Assembly: GCA_001970855.1 (NCBI GenBank)
Contig: LSSN01000120.1
Coordinates: 20,786 to 84,785 of the forward strand
From: Smittium culicis
Lineage: Eukaryota > Kickxellomycota > Harpellomycetes > Harpellales > Legeriomycetaceae
Length of the DNA: 64,000 bases
Direction: 5' to 3'
Part shown: in pieces, positions 11,791 through 25,271 of the stretch
Position numbering within the stretch: the first letter of the stretch is position 1
Layout: the number at the start of each line of letters is the position of its first letter
The notes under the pieces: generated by a model
Seen by the model: the letters and a program-made list of their open reading frames with translations, nothing else
Told to the model about the DNA's origin: nothing
The model's database searches: none
Translations under genes and position numbers: made by a program

Positions 11791-14700
11791 ATTATTGAAA
11801 TTCGAAAATAGTATAGTAATAGAAACTGGACAAAAAAAAAAAGCAAATTGGAAAAGCAAAATACAATTTCCAATTCAATAATAAAATGAAAAAGACCCTC
11901 AAATCTCGAAAAGGGACGGCTCTTCCTATTTGATTCTAATTCTGGAAGTAAATATACATTTTCCAGATAATATTTTTGTTTAGTTAATAAATGTTCTTAG
12001 TTTATATATTTAGCCTTAATTTATTAGACTCCTTGATTTATTATATTACATTATGTTGATCCCTTGTCAGTATCTGTTTCGTAATAATCGAATGTATTAT
12101 TCTGAAACTAGCACAATTAAGTTGTTTAAAGTAAAAAGGGGGTAAAAATATTATAAATAAATAAGATAATTTATGCGATCATTAATCCTAGATTACAAAA
12201 AAAAAAAAAGAAGATAATTTGAAATAGTGAAATTATATTATTGCATAAACTTTTATAAATGAGAGCTCAGGATAACACGAATAAATGAGCGTAATTTTAC
12301 ATCCATATATCGTTTTTTATAAAAAAAATAACACGTTTATATTTTATTTAATTATTTCATAATATAAAGCGTCAGAATTGAATTGCTTGCTATATTGTCG
12401 TTAATGTAATGCTAAAATAATTGCATATAAAATAAAGTGAAAAATTTAACCGAATACAATAATTCTTTCACTAAAAATATAAGGCAGGATGTATAATTTG
12501 AGGTTGTTTTTATTAAGACTTTTATAATTTTATAAGATGAGAAGAGATATCTAGCAAATAAGCTTACAATAAAAATTATTCGTTAGATATTTGGTTAGAT
12601 AATATAAAATATAAAATAAACAACTTTCAAAAAAAAAGGAATAGAAAAAAACGGAGAAAACTTAAGTTCTGCTTTTCAATCAGAAAAGTGGGCTTCATTT
12701 AAATACCCCAAAAAAAAAGGAAGTAATTCTTTAGTTATAGAAATCAAACGTTTCATATGAAACGTTTGAGTCAAAAAAAAGGGTTAAAGTAATAATTTGG
12801 GTAATAATAAAGATTAAGTAATAGATTGAGTGAACTGGATAAACAGATGTTAAATTAACTTCTATTCAACCCCATGGTTACTCAATAATCATCTGACAGT
12901 TAGTAACTTATATTTTTCACGCTTATTTATAAATAAATACATTTATGTGGTAGAATTTAATTTAAAGCTACCTTTATTTTTAATTAAGGATTTTAGTGAG
13001 ATTATTTTAAAGATTTTTGTTGTTCGAATATAAAGTGATAAAAATAAAAACAAGTATCAAGGTTTAAAGTTTATTTATTCGTTTTCTATAAAACTTAATT
13101 TAAAATCAAAAAATAAATGATAATTTTATATTTCTTCAATAGTTTTTTCCCCTAAGAAGCAGTAAAAAGTTTCGATCCTTATTATCTTTTTATTCAACTT
13201 TGATGAACTAAAAAATGTATATTTTTCTACTCGTTATTAGTATTAGTATTATTATTTTTCTATTCCATTTTATATGGTAGTTTTGAATTAATTTTTCTAT
13301 GCAAAATTTTTTATGTTTATGTTTTCGTTTATCATATAAAATCATAGACTCTTTATATTCGAAATTTCATCGAAAATTTCACAACGTAAATCTAAAAAAA
13401 AATCTATTGATTCTTTTCATTAGTTTTTTTACCAATTTATTAGTATATTTTTTTGTTTCTAATCTGCCATTAAATCACTACACGAAAAATATAAATGAAA
13501 TAGAGATTTGTTTTTGATTTCGTTTCAAAGATAAATAAAAATCAGTCCTTTTTAATTTTCCCCAATATATTCGTTTTATAAAACTAATTATTTTTATTAA
13601 CTTATCCTCAAATAATTTTATAAAACCAGTTTACCAAAAATATAAAAAATATATTAATTTCTAATAAATAAAAAAATATTATAAACATTTAAAAATTATT
13701 AACAGAATAGGAAAAAAAAAGAAAACAAAAACAAAAACAAAAAAACTGAAAAACTGAAAAAAAAAGTCACGTAAAGAGGAGAATGAGAATGAGAATTTGA
13801 AGTTGGAAAGAGGAATATTAAATCAATAAATAAAAATTTTTATCCATTTTTCATCGTTTTATTATTAAAATATTTTTAACAGTTCTAATTTTTATATTAA
13901 AACAAATTAATAAGTTATAAACTGCATATAAATAATAATATAAAAGTTCAATATGCGATTAATATTTATTTAATGTTGTTATTAATAAGCTAATATTTAA
14001 AAGAGCCTTGTATCATAATAACAGAACCCGAGATAAATTAACGCCTCAATATATATACGGGTGATTATATACGAAGAGAGAAATTTTATTATAAAGAGTT
14101 ACAATACATGAAATTTCATATTTAATTTTTAACCAATAAATAAAATCTAGTATTTTATTAAAAATAATGCTTTCAGAATTAAATGGATAATATAAATTCC
14201 TTTTGAATTACGTCAATGATGTTTCCAGTTTTTGAATGCCCAAGCCAATAACATTAAATAGCAGTACATTTCTCTTTTCGTTTAGAATCCCCCATATATA
14301 TATTTATTTAAATATGAGGAGCTTTAAATAATCATTAAATTTAATATTCCCAAAAACCTCTGAAGAAGGTATGCGTATCTTGATTTCGAAAAAAATTTTC
14401 ATCAAAATTTAAAGTTGCTTATTTAATAAATAAATTAATAAAAAAATTACAAACAGTCTTCGAATTTTAATCTAACTTTCATCGCAGCGAAAAAAAATTT
14501 TTTTTTGATTAAATAAACTTACTATACTATCAAACAAGAAGACTACTTATTAAATATATTATGTTAATTATTAAAAAAATTAGCTTAGTAGATTATATTT
14601 TAACCTTCATATAAAGATATAATGAAATATTAAGTTGCACAAAGTTAGAATTATTGCTTTGTTAGAGTTTTACTAGTAACCTACATACAAAAAAAAATAC

Positions 14701-17350
14701 ATCAATTATATTTATAGTTCGATGAATTAAAATGTATAAGTTTAAAATGAAAAAATTAAATTTAGCATCTTAGAGCCAAAAGAACATTTTATTTTTTATA
14801 AAATTTAAGAATTGAAAGTCAATTTAAAAACAAGTATAAATTTTCCAATAGAAAATTTTAGTTGTATAAATAGTGGCTATGTGCCACTATAAATAATTAA
14901 AATTTAATATATATATTTTGAGGTGTATCATACTCCCCAATTCTCACAGCGGTGATTTAGGTGCAAGGTACAAGTTTAGTGGCAGATGTGAAATTAAGCT
15001 TCTTAAAGCCATTTTCTAAAGCAATTTTATGAATAATTTTTTTTAACAGATTTATGTTTTTAAATATTTTAACTTTTATTTAGTTTGATTTTTAAAGCTG
15101 TAAAAAGTTGATAAAAATTATAATAAAGACTATTAAAGTTGAAAATAAAAATTTTATTAAGAGTTTATATCTTATATCTTATTTCTTATTTTGAATATAA
15201 TACCTTAGAGACATAGAGATTTAATAAAATTGTAAGATTAATACAAGTTTTAAAAAAATATATTAAAAAAAAAGGAGGTTTAATTTATATTATCACTTTA
15301 TTTATTTTATCCTAAGGTTTAATTAATTTAGTTTAATATAATTAAAAAATTTCTAATTTTCTTAAAGTTTAGTATTCTTTATCATTAAAAGAATTCTACG
15401 GCCTAAAAAAATAGAGTTTATTGGGTTACTAATTATACTTAAAATAAAAAAAGCTTTATCTTTACTGTATTTTGAAAGTGTATTATAAACGAAGTTTTTT
15501 TTTACGATTAAAAATTTTCTTATCCGATATATTTAACCAAAGTATTGTTTTAATTTCTTTTTTTTCTTTTTAATTTTTATTAGAAATAATATTATTTATT
15601 ATAATTTAATTAATTGTAGTTGGATTTTTGAGTAAAACAAATTTAAATTTCCAAGTAGGTTGATTTATCTAATTGAATAAATAGAGTTTATCTCTTTGTA
15701 TTAAAGTTATTCTCGATTTAAATACATCTTTTTCTATAATAGTTAAAATCGATTGACATTAAAAATAGTTAATTAAATTGTATAAAAATCTGAATGATAA
15801 GAAAAATTAACAATATCTTGGTCTCTTCCACATAATACTCAACATATTTTTCTTTAATTGAAGTGAAATTATTAAAAAAAATAAATACAACTAATATATC
15901 AATTGTATATGAAAAAAGTTATTCTGGTAAAAAGGTATTATAAAAATAAATCTTTAAATATCCACTTCTTTTACTCTAGCATCTATTTACCTTCTGGATT
16001 TTGGTTCAAGGATCAATATTCAGATATATGGTTCAATAATAAATTAAGCACGCTTTGGCTATTTATGGTAATTGCCATCGCAAATTAAAAAATTTACAAG
16101 TGATTATTTTGAAAAAATTTTATATCACAAGTGTATTTTAATAAACTAAAGGGGTACATTTATAAAATATCTAGAAATATCATAACCAGATTTAAAAAAA
16201 AATCAACAGTCTCAATATATCCAGAATTATAATTATTAATTAAATAATAAATACTTCAAATTATTGAATTAAAATCAAAAATAAAAGTATCTGGTATCAT
16301 TATACTAACATCACGAATAAAAAAAATTGAGCTATTTTCAAAAAAAACATAAATAATTTACTTTTTCTAGATATTTTTAAGCCTTTTTTTATTTACATTT
16401 ATCTTTTTAATCGTCGATTAGCTGTATTTTTTATATTTCCATTTATCATAACTTTAATATCTGGAAATAATGTGTAAAAAACATCGGAGCTTAACTTATT
16501 TTTTAAAAAAATCATTAATAAGCGCCATTAGCCTCAATTCTTAATACTAAAGGGCACTTGAATAAGATTTATATTCAAAAGCTAGAAAGGATTTTCTAGT
16601 GATTTTTTCGTATCAAGGTACAATTATTATAATAATAGTAGCATAATTTAATTTTAGAAATTTATCAAGTGGCTTATGTGTAAAATATTAAACGAATTAT
16701 TTTATAAATTTAATTCTCATATAGGCCAAAGCTTACTCAGAAAATTTAATTTAAAATAAAGGCAATCGCCTCAAAAAAATAACTAGTTCTAAATTATTAG
16801 CCATTTTTTATCGACTCTTTTATAAAATAATTTTATTAGACATTCACATAGCATTAAAGATTTTTAACACAATTATTGCACGTGCTTATGAATTGAAAAA
16901 AAAAAAAATAAGCGTCAAGATGTATAGTTGTAGTCATATACCCAGGATCCAAAAAACACACGTATTAATAGTAATCTATTCGAAGTACATACTTATATTA
17001 ATAAGTACAACTAAAATAAAAGAAATTATACACCGCGTTTAAATTATAATTTTTCTTAGAGGCTTATACCCAAAAAAATAATTAAAACTCATAAAGCTCA
17101 TAACGCTCGTAAAACAATAGAATATATTTTATTGTAAAATTCAAAGCGCTATAAGCTTAATTAATTAAGGTTTTTTATTCTTAATGTGTAAATTTTGATA
17201 GAAAAAAAAAACGTATATAAACAGGATATTAATCGCTATGCAAAATCATATCAAAAATATTAAAAATTTTTTTAAAAGAAAAACAGTAAAAAAATAAAAA
17301 AAAAATTTTTCTGGGGGGTTGATAATTAAATATAGAGATAATTTGAATAG
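11791..17350. other. 5.5-kb AT-rich region with no gene recognised
   Basis: Stops are dense in all frames, and the few open frames of 60-70 codons (such as those at 13299 and 15903) are low-complexity and unconvincing. The notable structures are a perfect palindrome at 12744-12769 and a short AGTGGC/GCCACT hairpin at about 14873-14890. The last few hundred bases should hold the promoter of the gene starting at 17351. Confidence 0.6.
12744..12769. repeat. Perfect 26-bp palindrome
   Basis: The half-site TCAAACGTTTCAT is followed at once by its exact reverse complement, with no spacer. A-rich tracts ending in GG or GGG lie on both sides. Its function is unknown: it could be a dimeric protein-binding site or a relic of an insertion. 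Confidence 0.9.
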
Positions 17351-20300
17351 ATGTATAAAGTAAAAATATTTTTGCATTTAACTGCGATATATTTTTTGGC
17401 AGTTTCTTGTTTCGAAAATAAAAGGGAATTTAAGCATGGAGTAGGAAAGATAAACATTGACATAGACAAAAATTCAATTCCATACAAAGATATTCAAGAA
17501 AATAGAAATGGATACACACCAAAAAAATTCAATAAAAAGTCTGAAATAGGTATTAAACATTAAAAGTTATAATTCAGGAATTATATTTCAGCGATATATT
17601 TTACTTTAAATCTTAATTTTTAATTTTAGGCAAAAGACAGAATATTGTTTTGAAAAACAAAATAAACGCGTTTTTAGAAAAAAGACAAGGTGAAAGTTCA
17701 AATTCCGACGAAAGCAGCACAGTATACACAGATAGCACGTTTAGTAATTCCAAGGAAGATACTTCTGTGAGTGCTGGTTCTTTTAATTTAAGAGATGATG
17801 AAGATGATGAAGATGATGAAGCAGTTGATATTGAAATGCTAGAAAATGCAGAAAATGAAATAGAAATAAATTTGGATAGTAGTTCTGAAGGTAGCAGCAC
17901 TAATTTAAACAGTAGCGATACAGAAAAAAATGAAAGCCGGCCAACTTTGACCAGCACAATGACAACCGAGGTGACTATTTCTGTTTTTGAGCAGGAAGAA
18001 ACTTCAGACGAATTAGCCGAAACGCAGGAAGAAACCTCAGACGAATTAGCCGAAACGCAGGAAGAAACTTCAGAAGAATTAGCCGAAACGCAGGAAGAAA
18101 CTTCAGAAGAATTAGCCGAAACGCAGGAAGAAACTTCAGACGAATTAGCCGAAACGCAGGAAGAAACTTCAGACGAAATAGCCGAAACGCAGGAAGAAAC
18201 CTCAGACGAATTAGCCGAAACGCAGGAAGGTACTTTTAGAAAAGATGAAGAAAGTACATCATCCTCTACCGAATCGAGCTCACAATCCAAATCGGATATT
18301 TTAGGTAATGTTGCAAAAAAATTCGAAAAAAGAAACCAGTATAATCTTTCATCGTTCCTAAGATCTAAAAATAAAGATAAAAGAGTAAGTTTTAATGATA
18401 GAAATAATCATAGATCATTTTTGGGTGATATGGAGTATCAAGACAATTATGAAGATGTATTAGAAGCAAGATTTAGGTCAAACGGGGTGTTTGATAGATT
18501 AGATGTAGAAAACATGGATTATGACAATTGGAAAGAAGATTTTGAAATTAGCTCTGAATCAGCGCTTGAAGATCTTAATTATAATGAGTTAAGAAATCTA
18601 AAAAGAGACGCAGATAGCATTATGAGTGATTCAAAAGATTTAATTGGAAACAAAAAAAAAGGTTTAATGACAGGAAAAGAAGGGAAAAGAAAAAAATCAA
18701 ATAAAGACTTGATCGAGAGTAGGTTGTTTGGTTCAGATTATGATTATTCGGATAATTTTGGATTAGGCGTTGGATGGGACTCCATATTCGGCTGGAGACA
18801 AAATTCTGGTTTATTCAATAACCAGACAGGGTTTAATGACAGAGGGAACTCCACTAATTTTAATGGAACATGGAATAATACTAATAGCAACATAAATATC
18901 AACCAAATTGAAATAATAGCAGAAAGGTTCAACCTGGACGTTGATAGAAGCAAGAATAGTTTAAATAAAATACACAGTGAACCCTATTCAAGTGGTTACC
19001 ATAGAAGCAGAGAATATGACCATAATTATAATAGGAATTATGGCTATGAGTATGGTGGTGGTTATGGGTATGACAACGGATATGGACATAATGGTTATAG
19101 CGGTGGTTTAGTGCCTTATGGCGGAAACAGCTACGGTGTTGGTCACTATAACGGAAGAAATTATCATCATAGCAATTTTTATTCACATCATGGAAGAAAA
19201 TCAAGGTCACTTGAAGAGGCGATTGAAATAGCGCAGCAGAGCTTAATAGAAGAGTCATTTACTTCATATGATATTAATTATGAAATCATTCAAAAGTTGG
19301 CAAATATGACGCTAAGAGATAAAATAAACCAGCGATTAATGCCCGTTTTCAACCTAACCGATATTATAGACATTACTTCAACTGTACAGAGTACAGGTTT
19401 TTCGCCCGTATCAAAAACAAGCTATTGGGATAGTATTATTAGCCCAGATTTGTTTATGCTTAATTCCACATTCTCAGCCGCTTTAGAGCAGTATAGATTC
19501 GGTGGTATTATTATAAGTAATAACAGTACAATTTCTCTGAACCAAACGGTATTTACAATATCAAACATCAAGTATCAAAATTATTTAAACAATACGATCC
19601 CATTATTTATCGGAGAATATGATAAATGTCATATTGGCGATAGTTTAGGATTTGGAACTGAATTTCCGTCGGATATGGCTATTTGTGCATCCTGTGATAA
19701 AAGAAATGCATTCAAAATCGGAGAAAAAATTGGGAGAGAAAATAGATATTTAGGTATTAATTTTAACACAGACACGGAATGTAACATTAGCTTAAACTCT
19801 ACGAATTATAGAGTTGGAGTCGATCATTTCTCATCAGATCCACATTTAGTGAGTAAATTTGCATCAAAGAAGCTATACGGAATACGCGAGTCAAAAGTTG
19901 TAGCTGGCGTTAGAGGATTCCCTGGTGTAGGTGACGCGAAGTTCAGAAATTCTACGAGTTTACCATATTCGAGAAGAGGGGTAAAAAACTATTTGAAGGT
20001 GAACTTGCTTCCTTTCATAAAACTCATAAACAAAGGAGTTGATGTTATTGATGCTTCTGGCATTCAAATGCCTGCTCTAGATGATACATTGATAACAAAT
20101 GACTATACGCAAAATCAGACGGTGATTCCCGGAAACTTGTCCGAAACAGTAATAATAAAACTGTTGAGAGCATTTCTAGGATATAAAGGAGTTGTTCAAA
20201 TAAATGCTGAAGACTATGGTCTTTTATCAAAAGTGTTATACCCAGAAAATATTGTATCAATGGCATTTAAGTCGTGTGTCGATATTATACAGGTGCCAGT

Positions 20301-22302
20301 CAATATTACTGATGGCGTTGCAGATTATAGTATATTTGAAAAAATTTACCAAAAGATAGGGTCAGATATATTATCTGGTAATTATACAGTTAAAGAGCTG
20401 AACAGGTCAGTGCTTAGGATTCTACGGCTAAAAAGCGAAAGAAATATACTCAAAAACAAAGCGCCATTATTTGAGAAGCCGATAATAAGAGCGAATTTGA
20501 AAATGAAAACAAGCTTAAGTCAGATTCTATCCGAAAAAGTTCAAGGGGAGTCTGTTACGCTATTGAAAAACGATAATATTTGTGGTTTGCCATTTGATGT
20601 AAACTTTAACAGTAAAATAGCAATATTTATGCCTGACCAGATCCAGTGCGACATAGCTAAAAATGAGACACTAGCGTTAGGAATAACATCAAATATCGAT
20701 ACTTACGCTTATAGAAACCTTACATTTTCATCAAGCTGGAATGATGCTATAAACAATGCTACTCACATAATTATCGGAACTGAATGTTTTAGAAATAATG
20801 TTCCTAATGACGGGTTTACAATTGATATAAATAATCAAGATCAAAAATACTGGAATAATCTATTCCCAATGAAAGTAATACAACAAGCTAATTTGAACAA
20901 CACTTGTATTTCCACGCTACTATTAAATACTCCTTACTGTGCAGCAAACTTTGGGTGGTCTAATAGTATTTTGTGCGGTTATGGTAGGCCACCATGCGAG
21001 GCTGGGGAGGGTGATAGATTGAGTATATCAGCATTAATAGGGTCAGTTTTTGGATATGAAAGACCTAGAGGTGTACTTCCTGTAAACGTTTTTAGTCCGC
21101 TTAGCCCAAATTCTATTGCATATCCGATAGGATACGGCATAGGAGTAGACGTAGAAGATCTTATTATACCGGATTTATCGCTTTTACCGCCGCCTTTCCC
21201 ACCACCACCGTTCCCACCGCCTCCACCGCCTCCACCACCACCACCTCCTCCACCACCACCACCACCTCCTCCTCCTCCTCCACCACCACCACCTCCTCCT
21301 CCACCACCTCCACCACCACCACTAACGTCAACGCCTACACCAACCCCTACACCGACACCAACGCCAACGCCAACGCCTACACCCACTCCGACTCCAACAC
21401 CAACGCCAACGCCTACGCCTACTCCAACACCAATTCCACCTCCATACCCATATGCATATCCGCCACTTCATCCATACCAATTCCAGGCTCCTCCACAATT
21501 CCAATACTTTGCAGACCCGCAAATGGGGCATTATCAGCAAATGCAATTTAATCCGTATATGCCATATGGACAGCCTCAATACATGAATTATATGCCACCA
21601 ATGCCACACCAACAAAATCAGATGTACCAGGAAAGCGGGAAAGCTCCAATGGTGATAACCAAAACAGTGGTAGAGACGATTTTAGAGAAGGAGGTCATGA
21701 CAGAGACGATGTTTGAATTGATGGTAGAAACAACGGTTTCAGTATCAACAGAAACTCAGGTATCCAAAGACACAGAGTTTGTTACATCAACTGTTTTAGA
21801 AGTAATCAAGGAAGAAAATTCTCAATACAAAACAGAACCAAGTGGAAATTATGGCGGAGATTATGCTATGGAAAATATCATGACCGGTGTTTATGAGAAC
21901 GGGGGAGGACAGAACACGATGTATATACACGAGAAAAACCCAGATGATTTATACAATAGCGGCAATATAACGTATGGAAATGATGCACATATAAGTGAAG
22001 AGTATAACCAAGCTTATACTGTGAGCGACTATACATCATATAGCGGCGATGATGGAAATTATAATGATAATAATTATAATTTTAAGAACGAAAACCAAAG
22101 ACACTATGACTACCAAGAGCAAAGAAACGACGAGCCTATAGTAGAATATAAAAAGAACAATGATGGGCCTTATGTGCAGCATAAAACCAGTGATGGGCCT
22201 TACATGGAGTATAATAGCGTCGGAGAACATAAAAACAACGGATACGAAACCCATAATGTTGAGCCAGTATCGTATGCTGGCAGTGTAATAAGCTATGCAT
22301 AA
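17351..22302 (+). CDS. Large secreted cell-surface protein with a catalytically degenerate GH3 (NagZ-like) domain and Pro/Thr-Pro repeats
   Basis: Exon 1 is 17351-17549 and exon 2 is 17630-22302. The 80-bp intron (GTATTA...TTTTAG) joins in frame, giving 1,623 residues. Order: a signal peptide (MYKVKIFLHLTAIYFLAVSC); acidic Ser-rich sequence with seven 11-residue repeats; a basic segment; a Gly/Tyr/Asn/His-rich segment (about 525-590); a GH3-like domain from about residue 590 (MTLRDKIN, HFSSDPHLV) to about 1235; a Pro run and a Thr-Pro run (about 1252-1333); a Tyr/Gln/Pro-rich tail. Numerous NxS/T sites suggest glycosylation. Usual NagZ-type GH3 motifs are altered: KHFPGHGD reads RGFPGVGD (828-835), the DSH segment reads NST (840-842), and the expected nucleophile Asp is Asn925. 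A carbohydrate-binding or adhesive surface protein seems more likely than an active glycosidase. The first exon supplies the signal peptide, which supports this gene model. Confidence 0.82.
17995..18225 (+). repeat. Seven tandem 33-bp coding repeats
   Basis: Seven in-frame copies of EETSDELAETQ (variants SEE and DEI), with few silent changes. This points to recent expansion by unequal exchange or slippage. They form an acidic, Thr/Ser-rich spacer in the surface protein. Confidence 0.97.
21187..21431 (+). repeat. Poly-Pro and Thr-Pro microsatellite-like coding tract
   Basis: A run of CCN codons gives a long polyproline, interrupted early by Phe. It is followed by about 15-18 Thr-Pro units (ACN CCN) and then IPPPYPYAYPP. 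It is probably an extended, O-glycosylatable wall-spanning stalk. The run is likely length-polymorphic and prone to assembly error. Confidence 0.93.
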
Positions 22303-23342
22303 ATAAATAAAAAATTCTAGCTCAATGTTTATAATTCTAGTATTTTTCAAAAGCATGTGGTACCTAACCCCCCCCCCCCCAAAAAAAAATTTTTTTATAT
22401 CATTCATATTCTTAAAAATTTTAAATTTAAAATCTAAAAGATAAAATAATAAAGCTAAAGAAATATAAACATCTATGACTTGATTTTAAGTTATGATTGT
22501 GTGTATTGAATTATGAAAGCTTCATGGAGATAAAAAATGCTGATATTTTTACGATATTAAGAGGTTTATAGCGAATAGGATTATAATTTAGATTCTATAA
22601 AATTTTGGAAGGTTTAGTACAACTGTGCTCCATGTAAAGTTACCAATAAACTTTTAAATTCTTGGCACTAAGAATTTTTTTTTGGGATGAAAGTATAGTT
22701 GTTTAAATTAAAAATGATAGTGATGGTTTAAACTGGTTATCAAAATAATGCCAAGTCTTGAAGAGCATAGAAGAGGCATTAAAATATAAATTAAAGTGTA
22801 TATTAACTTGAAAAAAAGTAAAATAATAGCTGAAAATTATAGTATAAATCTGTAGAGACGATTATAATTGGAAAGCTAAGGAAAAGAGAGGTTTATAAAG
22901 GGGAGAGGTTATTGGACAAATAAACTGTAATGTAAAAAAAAAAAGAAGTTATTGGCAGAGCATTGTGTAATGAGGCCAGTAATAGGAAGACAAATAATAG
23001 TGTAGAGAGATGAGAGAAGATGATTTGCTGATTGAGAATGATAGGATATATGGGCAAAAAACATTACAGAAATTTAGGAGGAAATGAAAATAGAGCCAAA
23101 AAAATAATCAACAAACAAAAAAGCCTCCATTAAAATAAAAAAAAAGAGGAGATATATTGGAAGAATTGAATAAATTTATTTTAACAAATTAGTTTTAAAG
23201 ATATTTGAACTCTTTTTAGCACTTTTGGTGTGAACTTGCAAAAAAAAAAAAACAACCTTATTTAGTAAAAAAATCCATTTAATATATTTCTTTTAGCTTA
23301 CATTATTTTATCAGTACGCTGTAATAAGACTTACTTCAGAAT
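22303..23342. other. Intergenic region with a C13-A9 homopolymer junction, no gene seen
   Basis: Contains the 3' UTR of the GH3-like gene, including 13 C (22368-22380) followed at once by 9 A. The purine-rich DNA after it should hold the ARPC1 promoter. No convincing open frame is present. Confidence 0.6.
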
Positions 23343-25061
23343 ATGTCTACTATCGATGAATACTCCTTCCCATTCTGTGTAACTACACACTCCTTCAATT
23401 CCGACAGAACAAGTACGTGAATTTACAATGTCAAATTGTATATCGATTTTTTTCACTATTTCACACTTGATTATAGCTCATCTTTTCAGCCTAATATATA
23501 TGTATACATATTCCCTAAATTAGAAATCGCTCTTTGCCCAAATAACAACGAAATCCATATTTACAAAATCAGAAATGGAACCTACTCTATCGAGAGCATT
23601 CTTAATGGGGTAAGCTTTGTTTTCATATAAAATTTTCTTTGTTACAGCTAGATTGTTTTCTAGCTCAAATGTTTAAACTATTTTTCAGCATCCAGAAAAT
23701 ATTAATTTTATTAAATTATTTTGAACAAAGCACGATATGATAGTCACAAGTCTGGATTGGGCCCCCAAAACTAACAGGATAGCGTCCTGCTCACAAGACA
23801 AGAATGCCTATGTCTGGAACTACGATGCTTCTTCTTCGACATGGAAACCTACTTTGGTTCATTTGAGGCTTGAAAGAGCTGCAACCTTTGTTAGATGGAG
23901 CCACAACGAAGAAAAGTTTGCTGTTGCCAGCGGCGCTAGATCGATTGCTGTTTGCTACTTTGGCGAAGATAACGATTGGTGGGTTAGTAAACATTTGAAA
24001 AAACCTATTGCCAGCACTGTTTTGAGTTTATGCTGGCATCCCAACGATGTCCTTATAGCGTGCGGCGGAACCGACATGAAAGCTCGAGTATTCTCGGGAT
24101 TTATTAAAGGCGTTGATTCAAAGTATGCCCTTAATTACCCATTTTTTATAATCTTTTTACCCCCCCCCCCTTCTATTTTAAACAATCAAAGCCAAAGCAA
24201 AAAACTAATTCTCAAACAATTATTATTTTATATGTAAAAAAATTAAAAAAAAAATAAAGACCTGCACCAACAGTTTGGGGAGAGAGACTTCCATTCGGTA
24301 CGATTTGCGGAGAGTACGAAAGCGAATTCTGCGGTTGGGTTCATGATGTTTCGTTCTCGCCAGACGGAAACCAACTTGCTTTTGTCAGTAAGTTTGTCCT
24401 CTTTTATATACATATATATATACTTATATTTATGGTGATTTTTCATTTTCAATTGACAAAAATTTAATTTTTTATTTTATTTCAAGGCCATGATTCAACT
24501 TTGACGATTATCGATCCGTTGAATAATTCGGCTACATCTGTTTTATCAAAAGATTTGCCATACAAGCGTATTTTGTGGATGGACTATGATAAAATAGTTG
24601 TTTCGGGGCAAGACAGCACGCCTTCCATTTATACCTTGGGAGGAAACGGATGGTAACTAAAAAATTTTTTTTCCTAAATTTTGTATATTTTTAACTTTTG
24701 TTATGAAGAATGTTATTTTAACAAGAAGAAACAAGTTTTTGAATTGGCGAGACTTATTCAGGTGTTTATAAAAACTAGGGAACTATCGAGCGTTTTCAAA
24801 AAGCCAAAGGCGGGAGTTAGGGCTAGTTCACCAGCACCAGATTCACCACTAATGAGATCAAGCGCGTTCAATATGTTTAAGAGTATGGACAGCCGCAGTT
24901 CATCTGGGCATAGCAATGAAGACGAATCTTCAGCGTCAGTTGTGGACCAGAGTCCTATTACCGATCTTCGATTTTTGGTGACTGAAGGGAACAGTAGGTT
25001 TTCGACTAGTAGTTTAGGCGGCAAGGTCAAAGTATATGATATCCTTACAAACCAAGCTTAA
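23343..25061 (+). CDS. ARC40: Actin-related protein 2/3 complex subunit 1 (ARPC1/Arc40, WD40)
   Basis: ARPC1 is the WD40 propeller subunit of the Arp2/3 complex, which nucleates branched actin at endocytic sites. Six exons join in frame: 23343-23412, 23524-23609, 23731-24122, 24260-24387, 24487-24652 and 24779-25061, giving 374 residues, the family's usual length. Family signatures include [43 protein letters not shown] [44 protein letters not shown] and [18 protein letters not shown]. The C-terminus ([20 protein letters not shown]) is the last blade. The final junction (TG|GTAACT...ACTAG|G) restores Trp; nearer AG sites give a stop or the wrong frame. Intron 3 carries an 11-C run. The Ser-rich loop before the last blade is variable in the family. 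Convergent with oligoribonuclease. Confidence 0.95.
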
Positions 25062-25271
25062 TTGTTCTGTAATTATTTGTTTTGATTATTGTCAAAAATA
25101 AAAAAAAGTAATATCATTATCAACTAAATAGAATAGTGGCTATTAAATGAATTTATTGATACTCTATAAAATAAAATAAAAAGAAGTGTAGAAAGAAGGT
25201 TAGATTTATACAATACAATACAAAAGGTGGATTATTTTTGTACAAGAATTTATATGGAGTGGTGGAAGGTA

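Noticed and set aside
20979..21615. Minus-strand poly-Gly and Trp/Arg-rich frames
   Set aside because: They are shadows of the Pro and Thr-Pro coding tract on the plus strand.
24653..24750. Earlier acceptors for the last ARPC1 intron (near 24708, 24725, 24735, 24751)
   Set aside because: Each gives an immediate stop or the wrong frame; the acceptor ending at 24778 restores Trp, keeps the frame and gives the usual family length.
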